Shown here one piece after another: positions 1 through 11,971 of a stretch of 64,000 nt of DNA. The position numbers and the translations under genes were made by a program. Each line of letters starts with the position of its first letter. Within the stretch, counting starts at the first letter, position 1. Source of the stretch: Sciurus carolinensis (taxonomy: Eukaryota; Chordata; Mammalia; Rodentia; Sciuridae); assembly GCF_902686445.1 (NCBI RefSeq), contig NC_062219.1:106641160-106705159 (forward strand). The letters are read 5' to 3'. The notes below the pieces were generated by a model, which was not told where the DNA came from, searched no databases, and was given only the letters and a program-made list of their open reading frames with translations.

Positions 1-719
1 TGAAACAATCAGTTAAAGCTACTTAAGATTTTTCCTAAGGTCAAATACTAATGTACTAATATAAACCAAAGTTCAATCTACATGTTAATATGACAAAATG
101 ACAAGGATTTCTTAGAAACACTAATTTACTCCTAACATCATGTCCGTTAAGTTTTCTTCTTTAGAGCAATTACTCTTGAAAATTGGGGTTTACACAATTA
201 TGGTTAAACAACAACTGTTACCAATTAAGGTAATTGGAATGGTCATTATTTGTATATTAAATGTGTTCATATTTTCCAGGTATACAAGCCTTTAATGCAG
301 AAATTTATCAAGCTGCTATTTTCCAAATTAAACCCGTCTGTAATGGTAAATTTAAACTAATAAAGAGTAAAATTTATTGGGGATTTGTTTCTATCATTTA
401 ACGCATTATTACAGGACCTGTTATCAATAGGATATATGAAAAATTTGTTACCTTTTACACTGAGATAAAAAATTTTTAATGAAATGTATTTTTAAAGGTT
501 AGTGAGAATCTAATTTGTCTAAAGGTTAGTATTGTGAAACAAAAACATTTTGCCACTTTTCCACACAAAAGGAAAGTCAAAAGCTCTCTCGGTCTTAGAT
601 TTGTGTTTTGGATATAATGTTAAACTGTGTTGACTAATGTTCATAAAGACTCAGGAAACAATATATGTAAGCTTAAAATGATATTTAAGGAAGTCAAAGA
701 TCAACATCAGAATTAAAAC

Positions 720-2090
720 ATTTAAGATTTGTGAGGGGCCACACCTTACCTCAGATAAGGCTCTGCCTCCCCACTTACTGCATGTTAGAGTGGCTCCAAA
801 ATAAGCCAGACTTCAGCTTCTTTAAAGTTATGGTCAAAGGATTGGTTCTTGCTGTGGAATCACTGCAATCTCAAACAAGGGATATAATATAGAGCCAAAA
901 TGCGCAGCCAAAATTCAAGATAGCTATTGCACAAACTGAATGTTTTACTGTTGGTGATTCCATTTTGAATTTTCCTTGTAAACTCCAACTGTTGCCTGAT
1001 TAATATTTTGCAGAAGTACTGCTTCAAGAGCAAACACCGAATATTAACTTGACATCGTATAGGACGGATAATGTAGACCCCAATTAGATAAAAGGGGTAA
1101 ATAACTGTAAAGTCATAGACATTGAAATTAAAAGCCCAGCACTCTTACTTTATGACTGGTGAGACTGGCTTGCTGGATGGTTAAGATTGAACTTAGAGAT
1201 TGAGATTAAATACAGAGGCCAAGAAAAACCAGTATTTGGGTCTTCCCCTCAGTCAGCCTGAACCCAGGGAACAAGAGGACTTTTCTAAGGAGCTTTGAAA
1301 CTCTGGGTCACATGACCTCCTGATCAGTGAGATTAATGAGGCCACTAGAGGATGAAAAGCCAATCAGTGCACCTGCTGCAGAGGAGGGTCAAGGAAAAAG
1401 GGAGACATCCCTGGTGCTTTCAAGGGAAAGCCACCTCATAGAGGAGACCCTGCCTAATGGATGGCACTAAAGTTAAGGCTCTCAAGTTCTCTACTACGAG
1501 GGACCCCTGGGGGAACTCAGTTGACTCTTTAACAGACAGGAACATGTCGCCGCCTGCAGCAACAAATCCGCGGATATTGTTACTGCTTACAGCAACAATT
1601 GTGCGGGTATTTATCGGAGGTGGACTGGAAATGAACTACTTCTACTATCTTTCTTTAGTGGGCTGCTTTCTTGCTTATTTGCTTACTCCCTAGTTTATAG
1701 AGGAAGAAAGACTTTGAGAGGAGAGAGAGAGGCTTTGCTTAAGAGAAAGAGTCTTTGCTCATCGAAGAGGCTACACTTTCAGAGATCTGTATCTTCTTAA
1801 AGTCCTGCATCCTGCAAACTAAAGGAGCATGCTATCAGTGTGTGCTAAAGGCGTGTCTATGGTGCATCCCGTGTACTGCGATCTGTGATCTGCGATCTGC
1901 CATCTGCGATCTATCAGAGGTGCTGCTTATCCAATGCTTATCCAGTTATCCTCTCTACTAGCTGCTTATCCGAGGTGCTTCCTATAGGTGCGTGTCTTAT
2001 ATACCTAAGGCAGCCAATCAGCTTAGGATTAAGTAGCATGGTTGGAGCATGCGTCACGGTACCAATAAAGAAAGAATGAGGAATATCTGT
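720..2090 (+). mobile_element. Probable LTR-derived sequence
   Basis: Moderately GC-rich compared with its surroundings. It has a tandem cluster of about 7-8-bp units related to ATCTGCG at 1879-1915, a further cluster with GCTTATCC at 1923-1975, and an AATAAAG signal near 2063. This resembles an LTR with R/U5, but I cannot name the family or fix the ends. Unidentified DNA remains possible. Confidence 0.3.
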
Positions 2091-3130
2091 TGACCACTAG
2101 TGCAGAGATAACTAATCAGGCAAAAGTAGATCACACTGTGTTAACACTAAACGCCACCTCTTGGCTCAACGCCAGCCACCATCTTAGGGTTACCCAAACA
2201 TGTCTTCTGCAGGAACAGGTCACTTTGACCAGCTTGATCTTAGACACCTAGCAAAACAGTTAAAACCAAAATGTAGCCATTCTTGGGCATTTAAAAGAAA
2301 TAATAGTTCAATGCAACGTAAGATGTACACTTGTGTTAGCCCACTAGAATAAAGACTAAAAGCTACAAAAGAGAGATTCTTAGGAAAATGTGCCGGATAA
2401 CTATCAAGAGAAACTGCCAGAGTCAGAAGTTTTTAGTCAGTTTAAGGCTTACAGACACAGGTAGGCTTAATCTATGTTTGCTAGTAACAGAAATATAGAG
2501 GTCTCTACTAAATGTTGTGTTTACATTCCTGATAACCTAGACAATGTTAAAGTTCCCAAATAAAGGTCGTGTCCTCTCCAGCCTTTGCTAGGCCTTGTTA
2601 TGGGAACAATTTCTCAGTTCTTCCACCCCTGATAAGGATATTCATTGGCATGTTCCAGATTCTGCAACATTTATCTTGTACTAATCTCATTTCAGTACTC
2701 ATGTCTTTTTGTTCTTCTCTCATAGAAGCACCCACCCCCAGATGACTTTACAACCTGCTCTTCCCCAACCAGACTTCTACCATGGACCTCTCGATTGACT
2801 TGGTTTCTAAAAGTGAAATCCAAACTGCTTGCCCCACTCTGTCCCCTTCCAGCTCAAAGCAGCCAGAGTGGTCATTGCCCCCTTTCCTTACAGCAGTTAA
2901 GAGTTCCTAAAATTAGAGAGGGGAATGAAGCCAGAATTGGGGACAGGTAGTTAGTGTAGAAATACAGGATCAGTCAAATCAAGGAAATGAAGTCCATCTG
3001 CCTCTGGAAGTCTAGAAGTTGAAGACTGCCCCTGGGAGAACGGACTTTTTACATCTCACCTGCAAAACTAGGCCTAATCACATAGACAAGAAGGAGAGAT
3101 AAGGGGGAAAGAACTGGAGAACAAAAGAGA

Positions 3131-3745
3131 CCTTAACCTATAAAGGATATAAAGTGTGCTTGCTTCTTGGGACTTTAGAACATCAGCTGTGGTCCCCTTT
3201 TCCCTCCAGGGAGAGGTCTGTGTTATCACCTTTAAATAGAACCTGCTTAATATGCTGAATCCTACTACAATGTTAGGATTAACTTATATACTCTTCCTTA
3301 TAATTCTTACAGTTCTTAAATGTTTGTGGTTCATTTTCGACATGAGACTCACGAGGGTTCAGGTCAATCAGGTCCTCCTGAAGGAATCCCTTGTCCAAAT
3401 TAATAAAAATGGGAGAAATATTGGGAGAAATCCTAGTTCTTGGCCCGCAGCAGTTTATGTCTCAAGTGTATAAACTTGCAGAGAGGAGCATTCTGCTCTG
3501 ACCACCTAAAAAGTAAACAACTGCCCCCAAATTTACCTAGTGTTACCAAGGAAACCTGTATAGGGGCCTGGTGGTCTGATCCCCTGTGGCACATTGTGAT
3601 TGGGTTAAAAGTCTATAAAATGTCTGGTTTTTCCTGCAATAAACAAGTTTGCAGGTTGCTTGCCACAAGCCTGCATTTACCCAACTCTTGGGGTCTGGGT
3701 TATGACTCCATCGGCTCTTACCCATGCCTGAGCTAGCCTGGCACA
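3131..3745 (+). mobile_element. Endogenous retrovirus 3' remnant (env-like tail plus LTR)
   Basis: From 3252 a 73-codon frame encodes a strongly hydrophobic segment followed by a short polar tail, as at the C-terminus of a retroviral transmembrane envelope protein. A purine-rich tract (about 3405-3430) follows, then LTR-like sequence with TATAAAA near 3615 and AATAAA near 3640. It is antisense to CENPQ. No gag or pol was recognised. Old and non-coding. The class is not assigned. Confidence 0.45.
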
Positions 3746-3966
3746 CCCCCCCGCTACAATCTATTAATTTATATTTGATTGGTTCTTTATGGTATCCTAT
3801 TCTTTCCTCCATTTTACTCTAGCTTTCACATATGAGAGAAAACATTTGACTTTTGATTTTCTGAGTTTGGCTTATTTCACTTAGCACAATATTCTCCATT
3901 TCCATCTATTTACCAGCAAATATAATAATTTCATTCTTTTTCAGCAACATATTTTTAAACCATTAC

Positions 3967-4086
3967 CTGTTTTACCTTTTCCTCCTCTTCTTCTACCTCA
4001 TGTGCCTCAATCTGAATTTTGTTCTTTAGTCTCTGAATATTTCCAGTCATTGATTTTGTGGTCTCCACTATTTTATCTATTTCTTC
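3967..4086 (-). CDS. CENPQ: CENPQ exon 7 (last one in window)
   Basis: 120 nt, acceptor TCTGACTCAG, donor GTAATG. It encodes 40 residues from EEIDKIVETTKSMTGNIQ to an acidic run EVEEEEEKVKQ, predicted coiled coil. It starts and ends in phase 0. The next exon is not between here and base 1. Confidence 0.93.
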
Positions 4087-4977
4087 CTGAGTCAGAGAGG
4101 AAAAAAATTAATATTTAAATTAAGTGTTATCAAATTAACTCCATCAAATTGTATATGTTTATATATGCATATACATATATATATTGCCTTAAATATCTCA
4201 TATATTAAAACAGTTTTGGAAGAAAGTACTGAATTTTTCTGTTTCTTTCATAAACCTGACTTCCTAGAAAGCTGCTTTGTCAATGTAATAATGCCTTACA
4301 TGGAAACTTAATTTTACTGGAATAAGGAGAAACACTCTATGTCCATGAATGTTTCCTCAAAAACTTAACAAAGCTGCTAGTATCACAGATTCTCAAAGAC
4401 CCAGGTGTGAGTTTTGCAGAGTCCAAGGACTGATAATGAACATATATAGCAGCACATAAGTAGGATATAACTTCAGGTAGCAGAGAAACTAATTTCAAAG
4501 TTTTTTCAGTTTGTCAGGAACATTTGAGTGTCTGCTATTTTAGTTTGTCAAAAAAAGGCAATACTGGCCATTAGAGCTGGGATAGTAATAAAAAAAAAAG
4601 TGAAGTTTCTTACATTAAATGAATATATAATTTATACTGGAAGACAAAAAGAAAATGAGACATGAATGAAATGAGTATGGAAAAAAAAAGGAATGTGCTG
4701 GTTGAAGGCCAAGTATAGAATTTAACTTCCAGAATTCTAAAGGGTATTAAGTACTGCACTGAAAGTTCTAGCAATAGTTAATGTCAGCAATGTCTCTGGG
4801 AGTTAGGGAACAAGTGAACACATCTTACAGAAAATGTTCAGAGTTAATAACTCCTAATATTGCTCAGCATGTAATCTATGCTACATCTATGTAATTCTGC
4901 AAATACTGGAAGCAGAATTGTTGCTGGCAATTATAGTAGTATTTTTCAAGAAATACAATAAGGTTTCTAAATTACTG

Positions 4978-5010
<33 letters not shown>

Positions 5011-5260
5011 GCACCTGCAGGGATTGGTAACTGCCAGTGGCAGCGTTTATAAACCAACAACTATGAATGGCTTTTACATCTTTAAATGACAATTAAAACC
5101 CAAACCAAGCCAAAAAAATGTGCACAAGAGACAATACATGTTCCACAAAAGCTAACTTGTTTATTGCCTGTTATAGGACAAGTGTGCTAATCCCTGAGTG
5201 CCTAAAATGTTGAGATTGAGTTTAATTCACCAGAATGTAAACTCCATAGAGGAAGATTTT

Positions 5261-5296
<36 letters not shown>

Positions 5297-8200
5297 GCCA
5301 GGGATTGAACTGAGGGTTGCTTAACCACTGAGCAACATTCCTAGCCCATGCCCACCCCCTTTTTTTGAGATATGGTTTCACTAAGAAAAAAGTCATCTAT
5401 AACAAGAATTAAAAGTTTCATTAAAAATTTTAAAATTTATTTTGTACCACTGTTTTGACTATCTTCGTAGAGCATACTCAGGATATTTCTTCTTTGTCAA
5501 AATACTATGTCACTTTTTTCCAATTCCTTTAAAAAATATCTTCTTATGATTTGGATTGTTTTCTCATTTTATTTTACTTTTAAATCATACACATTATCTG
5601 TTGTCTATCTGCTTCAGTGTTTCTGCTAATTTAACCTGCAAATGCAAACCATTTACCTTAATATCTAATTTTTTCCTGAATTCTGTAACTTCATTTATTA
5701 GTAGCTCTAACACTGATTTATGATTTTTTTTCCTATACCGTCTATCATTTTTATGAATTTCTTTCAACTCAGTTAAGATATTGGGTTAGTGTTCTTCTGT
5801 TTTGTGCCCTTGTCCTTTTGGCATGCTTTTTTTTTTTTTTTTTTTTAAATTTTCTATAGGAATGTTATTTTTGTTCCTCATTTTAAATATTTACTCATGC
5901 TGATTTTGAAATCCTATAGCTCCATTTTTATGAAAGAGCTAGAGATTAAAAAAACAATGCCTCATATCTTCCCAGAATATGAGACTTTATTCAGTGTTTG
6001 TGTTTCCCTAGTATCACCAAGAGCACAATTTTAAGGGCACATCATCAAGAGCACAATATTTCCCTAGTATCATCATTAAGAGCACGTTATGTAGGAGTAA
6101 AACTTGTGTTACTGTTACAGGTTTAACAGTAACTCTAGGCTGTAGTGGGAAAAAGCAATGTTCCTAAGTCAGGCACATAAGAGCAAACTAAAGGATCCAA
6201 ACAGTTTAAAAACTACTAATTTGAAGACTATCTTATGCAAATGAATTCTTCTGCCCAAAACAGTAGTGCTTGCATTGAGTAATTTACTACCACAAGTGTA
6301 AGACTGTATTTGTTACTGTCACACAGATGTATTATTTTAACTGTAAAACAGAAATGTTTCCAATTATTATAAAATTCACACTATTGTTTACTACTTCTGA
6401 ACATTTTTAACTGATTTATGGGACTATTAAATGTTAATAGTTAATTAAAAATATTTTTTAAAGTCTCCTTCTCTTTTCCCTAAGCTTTTTTTTTTTTAAA
6501 TACTTTTAGTTGTAGATGGACATAATGTCTTTATTCATTTTTTTAATGTGGTGCTAAGAATAGAACCCATTGCCTCGCATGTGTTAGGCAAGTGCTCTAT
6601 CACTGAGCCACAACCCCAAACCACCCCCAACCTGCTAATTATGGATTTTCCTTTCAAATTTCATACCTGCAATAATGCCAGACCTTCTTCATTAGCTCTA
6701 GCTTGTGCCTTTTCCATTTTCAGTAGATTTGAAACATTAGTTAAATATTTCAGCTTTCTGGGAGGGACTTTCATAGTTTCACACAACTGTAGCAATCTTA
6801 ATAGAATAGAATAAAATATGATTGTTTATTTTTGTTTTGAAACAGTTCTCATTTTTTTTCTCTGTTTTCATGTTCATAAAGGCTATAACATTCTTTTATC
6901 AACAATGGCTAATGGCTAACCATGGTAGAAGCTTCGGTTCCTCCTACCAGCCCCCACTCCAAAAAAAGTTCTGGAAAATCATCACTTAACTTTATAATTT
7001 ATTAAGATTTATCTCAAATCATGGGGCATCATAACTCCTCACCAAAATAACATTTTTTGTTTTACATAGCTAACAGTTTACATGTATTTTAAAATCAAAT
7101 TTTCCTTCTATCACCTATATATGTTTCTCAAACTATGACAGCACAAAAGTCTATTACTAATTGTGGATTGTTGGGTAAGAGAGAGACCACTGGTCAATTT
7201 ACATTAATCACACCATGAGAGTTCTTACCACAAAATTAATCCACCAATACGCACATTACCCTAAGCTGGGTCACAGATTATATTCCAGAATTTTCTAATT
7301 AAGCTAAGGGAATAAGAGTATTTTTTTTCCTGTTTCTTTATGAAGTTGAAAGATATCTATCTATAGGGAGCTGTATGTCTACATTTTTTATCTAGTGAGA
7401 ACAACTGATAACTAAAAAGAACTAAAAGAATGGAGCTAGTATGCAGAGAAAACAGAAACAAGACTAACATGAAAATAGGTTCCTGTAATAAATATCAATT
7501 TGGGAGATGCTAGGTTAAATAAAATGAAATAAATTTATTTACTACAGAGATCATTATATGCTAATATGCCCAAATATAATTTGTCACAGATTACTTTTAT
7601 TCATAGTGTATCTTTCAAAACAAGTGTTTCAAATACAGTCTAAAAAAATGCTGCTATAGAAATATTTATTCAGAGCTCTAATTAGGACCTAATATGGATT
7701 CTAATGCTGTACTCTATTGTATCAGAAGAAATAATATCATAGGTATGAGTAATTTGGTAACTAAAGAGAGTGAGTTGTGAAAGTAAAAATGTGAAGAAAA
7801 TAGGCAAGTTTTGAAATATGTCCATAGCTGCTACATGGCAAGAACTGCCTACCTTTTGAATATAATTTCACCTTTTATGACACTCTCACAGCAATTATTA
7901 TGCATTATAATATTGTCATCCATATGCTAAACAACACTTATTTGTCTTATATAGTTAAACTTTTTTTTATTTTTGGGTACTAGGGATTGAACCCAGAGGT
8001 GCTCAACCACTGAACCACATCCCCAGCCCTTTTATAAAGATTTTTATTTTGAGACATGGTCTCGCTAAGTTGCTTAGGGCCTCACTAAGTTGCTGAGGTT
8101 GGTCTTGAACTTGTGATCTTCCTACCTCAGACTCCCAAGACACTGGGATTATAGGCATGCACCAAAACGCCCAATATTGTCTTATATGAGTTTATATAGC

Positions 8201-11200
8201 TGGTTTTATTACATTTGTATTAATTTTTTTGGTATCCTTCTTCTTTAATAGTAGGCCATCATACCTTTAAGAAGCTTACAAAGCCTGCTTCCAGTAGTCC
8301 TTCTTTAATCTGTTCAATTTCTTTTAACAAACTTCCACCCTGACCCATCCCATCCCACCCCACTCTATTTTGCTACTATGGATTGAGAACTAAAGAAAAG
8401 GAAATGGAATTTGTGCTCAGAGGAATCTCCACAGATTAAAAAACTAGTTCAAAGGCATTTCTAGGCTAACCTGAAACTGAGATGTAAAACATGTTTTTAT
8501 GAAAAGAAAAAGTGAAAATACTAGAGAAAAGTAATCACTGAAAATCATGGGCAGTGGTGGTGTTTTTTCAAGAACACTTTAAAAAAATACCTATTAGTGA
8601 CTTGTCACAAGAAGAAGGGCAATGATATCTTAGAGAATTATACCTGCTTCTTTTGCATGTAGTGTAATACAACATGAAGTAGAGGAAAAGCCACAGAAAA
8701 GAGATAAATATCAGAAAAAAGTAGTGAATTGTTAACTTCAAATTGTTAAAAATGAGTCTAAAGAAGTTAAAGCTGAAATATTTTTCAGATTTTGACACAG
8801 AACAGTGAAACATAGCAATAAGAGTTTTGTGGTTTTGTTATTTTATACAAATTATCTGAAAGTGAAATTATTTCAGTAACACATGCAGCAGCAGTTTATG
8901 TGAAAACACATATTTCCAAGTACTTTCCCTTATTCTTTTAAAAATCCTTATATTTCGCAAATGTCAATTTTGGTAACAGAAACAAATCAGACTTTCAAAA
9001 ATTAGGTTTTAATCATTTTTGTTGCATAACTATATTACCTTATCTTCAGGTAGTTGAGATGATATTGAATTTGTTCTTTTTCTTTAATATTGTTACTTAA
9101 AATTGCTCTAGGAAAAAAAAAGATCTAGAATAAATATTCATCTGAAACAAAAATGAATATGTGTACTTTTTCTCTCTGAATCCTCTCTAGTGTTCCTCCT
9201 CACTAGTCAGGCAGAAGTAATCACTTTTCCTTTTACATTAAGTATGTTTTAAACCAAAGTATAATGCAGTTTTTTTAACCATACTGTATTATAAGAATTT
9301 ATGTGCCTCACTCTTCTGATAGAGTTTAGCTCTATAAGAGCAGAATTCTGTCTCAATTTCTTTGTAAATCTAGTAGCATGGTAACTTTCATAGAAAATAT
9401 CACTCTGGACTCAATTTATTCCAGCATTTTATCTGTAAAATTTTTATAGATAGCAGATCAGGTCACAAAGACTAGATTTTTATTTCACTGATAAAATCCC
9501 AAGTTTCTAAAATTGATGAAGACATTTTGCTGAAAGTTAATGCCATCATAAGGTACTAAATTTATCTTCCTTTGAAATAGAAAAGCAATATATCACCTTA
9601 ACATATAGTGATATTTTAAAAAATGTCTATAGGAAACAAATAAGTAAGAACCAAATGAGTGTAAAGGAAAAACTGTATACTCACATTGTTACTGATTCGA
9701 TCATAGTTTGCAAATGCTGTCTGACACTCTTTGAAAGAGGTTGCCAGGTTTTTCTTTTTTTGGATGCTATCTTTATCTGTTTTAGATTAGTATGTTTTAT
9801 TTGTCCTGCTGTTAATGATAGAAGAGACTCTGGTCAATTCAGAAAGCTTGCTTATTTTTACTTAAAAAAATTACTTTTCTAAAATCTAAAAACGTTAACA
9901 GAATTATGAAAACAAAAAATTCATTTTTTATTACATAGCTATAACATGAAAGGTATTGAATATGAGTTTTTTGTCTATTATTATGTTAACTGAAATACTA
10001 TGTACTACATAATATTGCAATACAAACCTCAAGTAATTTTAATTGAAGAACCAAACTATAATTATTAAAGTTGGTTCTCAGAAATGACTTGAATTCCTTA
10101 AGAACTTCACTAAGGCAAGAAAATGATGTCTACCAAATATTGGATGGCAACTGGAACAAAACAGACTAATCAAACCACAAATAGATGTTCAGTATTGATT
10201 ATATTGTTGGTACTGTTGCACTTATAAGCAATAAAACAAAGAACACATAGTACTGGCTCTCATAAAGATCAGTTTGAAGAAAAACGATATTAAAAAATTA
10301 CAGGTGTGCAGAGCATTACAAAAGAAAAAAGGACTGTGCCCTATGGAAGTATAAATCCAGAACCTAGAGATATGGATCATCCCAATGAAGAAATGATGTT
10401 CAGTGGGGCTGGGGATGAGCCTCAGTGGAAGAGTACTTGCCTGGCATATATGAGGCCCTGGGTTCAATCCCTACCACCACAAACAAACACACACACACAC
10501 ACACACACTACACATGGAAAAAAAAGGCAATGTTCAAGAAAACAACTACTTCAAACTATTTACTCTAAACAAGCTTAGACAGTGGTTCAAAACTAATCTA
10601 TACAATTATACAGTAGTAATAGAACATAACGCATATTTGTCTTGAAGAGAAATAAGTAGGTTTATCTCTACATCATAGATCAGTAATAATTCAGACTGTG
10701 GGATGATTTTTCTCTAGTCCTATCAATTTAGTGGCACAGAAGCCTAGACGGTATTTTGCTGAAGATGTAAAGTAAAATTTCAGTTGACCAAAATAACTAC
10801 CTTACAAAAATTTGAATGTGGCTTTTTATTACTATCTTTAGCTTTTGCAGAAGCCATAAACAAGATGCTGAAAATCTGTTCAAGAATGTAGACAGCTTGA
10901 GAAAGACACATATTAGATAAGATATAGACAAGGAATACCTTCAGTAGACAAATGCTTTGGATGATTTTTATTTCTTTTTCCTAAGTTTCTAACCTAAAAG
11001 GAAACACACAGAATTAAACATCAGATAAGTATCATTTTTATAATAGATTTGTCATATATATTGAAGAGAATAGCATATATTTATCATAGAGAATATATTA
11101 AAGCAATTCTTGAATGATGGTGATAATAAGAGAATTCTATAGTGTCAAAGAATGTTTTAAATAAATCACTATTTACACTGCCTGTGAAATAGAGTTATAT

Positions 11201-11965
11201 ACTTTACCTATAAAACAAATATAGGCATTGCCTGAGGAGCAGGATTAAACCTGGAAAAAATTTTTGATCAATTCAAGTATCCTTCAATAGGGAAGGGCTG
11301 CTGTCTATATGCCTGTAATTCCAGGGAAGCTGAGGCAGGAGGATTGCAAGTTGAGTGAGAACCTGTCTCAAAACTAAAGAGAGAAAAAAAGGCTGGAGAT
11401 GTGGCTCAGTAGTTGAGCACTCCTGTGTTCATCCTTGGTACCAAAAAAAAAAAAAAAGAAGTGCCAAATTTAGTTAGAAAGGATTACATTTCCTCCCAAA
11501 CTATTTTCTCTCTATGCTAATAAAAAAATCTACGCCAATTGACAGACTCTAATCTTTTAACATATGGATGTGATAAGAATACATATACTTTATTCCTAAC
11601 CTTTGCATTTAGACACTTTAGCAATACCGACAGGACCTCTTTTTTTTCCCCCAAGAAATCTATGGTCAATGCTTATTTTCAGATATGGAAGTAAACAATA
11701 ATTTTTTATTTGAGAATTTTTATAAATGTCACAAAAGTTTACAGACTATGAAATGAATTACTATGATTTGTAGGAATACTGACACTTAGACTTCAAATAT
11801 TTTCTTTAATGGAACAGATGATACTCCTAATCAAACAGTGATAAGACCTGATATTTTCATTACCTGTTTCTCTGACAACTCCAGTTCCTCATTATCGACT
11901 TTTCCTTTTGAATTTTTTTTCAATTGTTGAGACGTTTTCTTAGAAGCATTGGTTTTACCAGGCAT
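3967..11965 (-). CDS. CENPQ: Centromere protein Q (N-terminal 199 codons; 3' end beyond window)
   Basis: Subunit of the CENP-O/P/Q/U/R complex of the constitutive centromere-associated network, which pairs with CENP-U and supports kinetochore assembly and chromosome alignment. Minus-strand join: 11965-11864, 10993-10939, 9805-9685, 9107-9039, 6796-6667, 4086-3967 (597 nt). The protein starts MPGKTNASKK, has a basic Lys-rich N-terminus likely unstructured and nuclear-targeting, then a central region with TWQPLSKS and long heptad-like helices ending EVEEEEEKVKQ. Human CENPQ is 268 residues, and I place these exons at residues 1-199. The remaining about 69 C-terminal residues were looked for below base 3967 and not found, so they lie left of the window. 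All junctions are GT-AG and the frame is intact. Confidence 0.93.
5262..5385 (-). mobile_element. B1-ID type SINE (antisense)
   Basis: A long T run (poly(A) of the minus strand), then the reverse complement of the ID box A/B region (GGGATTGAACTGAGGG...) and the start of a B1-like part. Diverged. Confidence 0.75.
6487..6640 (-). mobile_element. ID-type SINE (antisense)
   Basis: T run followed by an ID-like tRNA-derived body (reverse complement of TGAGCCACAACCCC and GGCAAGTGCTCTATC). It ends 27 bp from the CENPQ exon 6 donor. Confidence 0.75.
6667..6796 (-). CDS. CENPQ: CENPQ exon 6
   Basis: 130 nt, acceptor TCTATTAAG, donor GTATGA. It encodes 44 residues beginning RLLQLCETMKVPPRKL and ending ANEEGLALLQ, the conserved CETxKVPP block plus coiled-coil-like helix. 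Confidence 0.94.
6797..9038 (-). other. CENPQ: CENPQ intron 5
   Basis: AT-rich unique sequence apart from a B1-ID SINE at 7960-8175. An exon-like 70-bp open stretch at about 8261-8330 was rejected. Confidence 0.6.
7960..8175 (-). mobile_element. B1-ID dimeric SINE (antisense)
   Basis: T-rich end, ID-type half (GGGATTGAACCCAGAGG, then CCACATCCCCAGCCC), then a B1-like half (CTCGCTAAGTTGCTTAGG... to GGGATTATAGGCATGCACC). Typical of sciurid dimeric SINEs. Confidence 0.85.
9039..9107 (-). CDS. CENPQ: CENPQ exon 5
   Basis: 69 nt, acceptor TTTCCTAG, donor GTAATA. It encodes AILSNNIKEKEQIQYHLNYL..., the start of the central helical region. It leaves two bases of an Arg codon that exon 6 completes. 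Confidence 0.92.
9108..9684 (-). other. CENPQ: CENPQ intron 4
   Basis: 577 bp of AT-rich sequence. No repeat or motif recognised beyond the splice sites. Confidence 0.6.
9685..9805 (-). CDS. CENPQ: CENPQ exon 4
   Basis: 121 nt, donor GTGAGT. It encodes GQIKHTNLKQIKIASKKRK and then TWQPLSKSVRQHLQTMIE, the best-conserved block of the N-terminal half. The acceptor is a tandem CAGCAG. Using the downstream AG (exon from 9805) gives the family-like Gly-Gln. Using the upstream AG (from 9808) would add one alanine in frame. Confidence 0.93.
9809..10938 (-). other. CENPQ: CENPQ intron 3
   Basis: AT-rich. It holds one ID SINE with a CA-repeat tail at 10406-10510. Nothing else recognised. Confidence 0.6.
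10406..10510 (+). mobile_element. ID SINE with (CA)n tail
   Basis: GGGGCTGGGGATGAGCCTCAG (A box region) to GGGTTCAATCCC (B box), then an A/CA-rich tail. This is the tRNA-Ala-derived ID family. Opposite in strand to CENPQ. Confidence 0.85.
10939..10993 (-). CDS. CENPQ: CENPQ exon 3
   Basis: 55 nt small exon, acceptor CCTTTTAG, donor GTATTC. It encodes VRNLGKRNKNHPKHLSTE plus one base. It matches the CENPQ segment beginning VRN that follows exon 2. Too short to be found by ORF length alone. Confidence 0.9.
10994..11863 (-). other. CENPQ: CENPQ intron 2
   Basis: AT-rich, with one B1-ID SINE at 11295-11457. Nothing else recognised. Confidence 0.6.
11295..11457 (+). mobile_element. B1-ID dimeric SINE
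   Basis: A B1-like half (GCCTGTAATTCCAGGGAAGC, GAGGCAGGAGGATTGC) joined through an A-rich linker to an ID-type half (GGCTGGAGATGTGGCTCAG) and a poly(A) tail ending near 11457. Confidence 0.85.
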
Positions 11966-11971
11966 CTTGAT
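11864..11971 (-). CDS. CENPQ: CENPQ exon 2 (start codon)
   Basis: 108 nt. The acceptor on the minus strand is TGCTATTTAG, followed by 6 nt of UTR (ATCAAG) and ATG at 11965. Coding of 34 codons runs to a CAG/GTAATG junction. The peptide is Lys/Asn/Ser-rich (MPGKTNASKKTSQQLKK...), like the N-terminus of mammalian CENPQ. It ends in phase 0. Confidence 0.93.

Larger units (their letters stand above)
1..3966 (-). other. CENPQ: CENPQ intron 7 (partial)
   Basis: AT-rich intron from the window edge to exon 7. Bases 1-700 show nothing recognisable. About 720-3745 looks retrovirus/LTR-derived (separate entries). 3746-3966 resembles antisense L1 3' sequence. No exon encoding the CENPQ C-terminus was found. 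Confidence 0.6.
4087..6666 (-). other. CENPQ: CENPQ intron 6
   Basis: AT-rich. It contains a TA-rich stretch at 4150-4185, a GTTT run near 4988, and antisense SINEs at 5262-5385 and 6487-6640. About 5440-5900 has L1-like antisense texture but no clear boundary. Confidence 0.6.

Noticed and set aside
3252..3473. 73-codon hydrophobic frame as a possible functional membrane protein.
   Set aside because: It fits the tail of a decayed retroviral envelope gene next to an LTR. There is no upstream signal sequence or complete gene.
8261..8330. Exon-like open stretch on the minus strand in CENPQ intron 5 (reads LLKEIEQIKEGLLEAG with a GTATGA donor).
   Set aside because: The presumed acceptor is preceded by a G-rich, not pyrimidine-rich, run. 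The peptide has no counterpart in CENPQ, and exons 5 and 6 join in frame without it.
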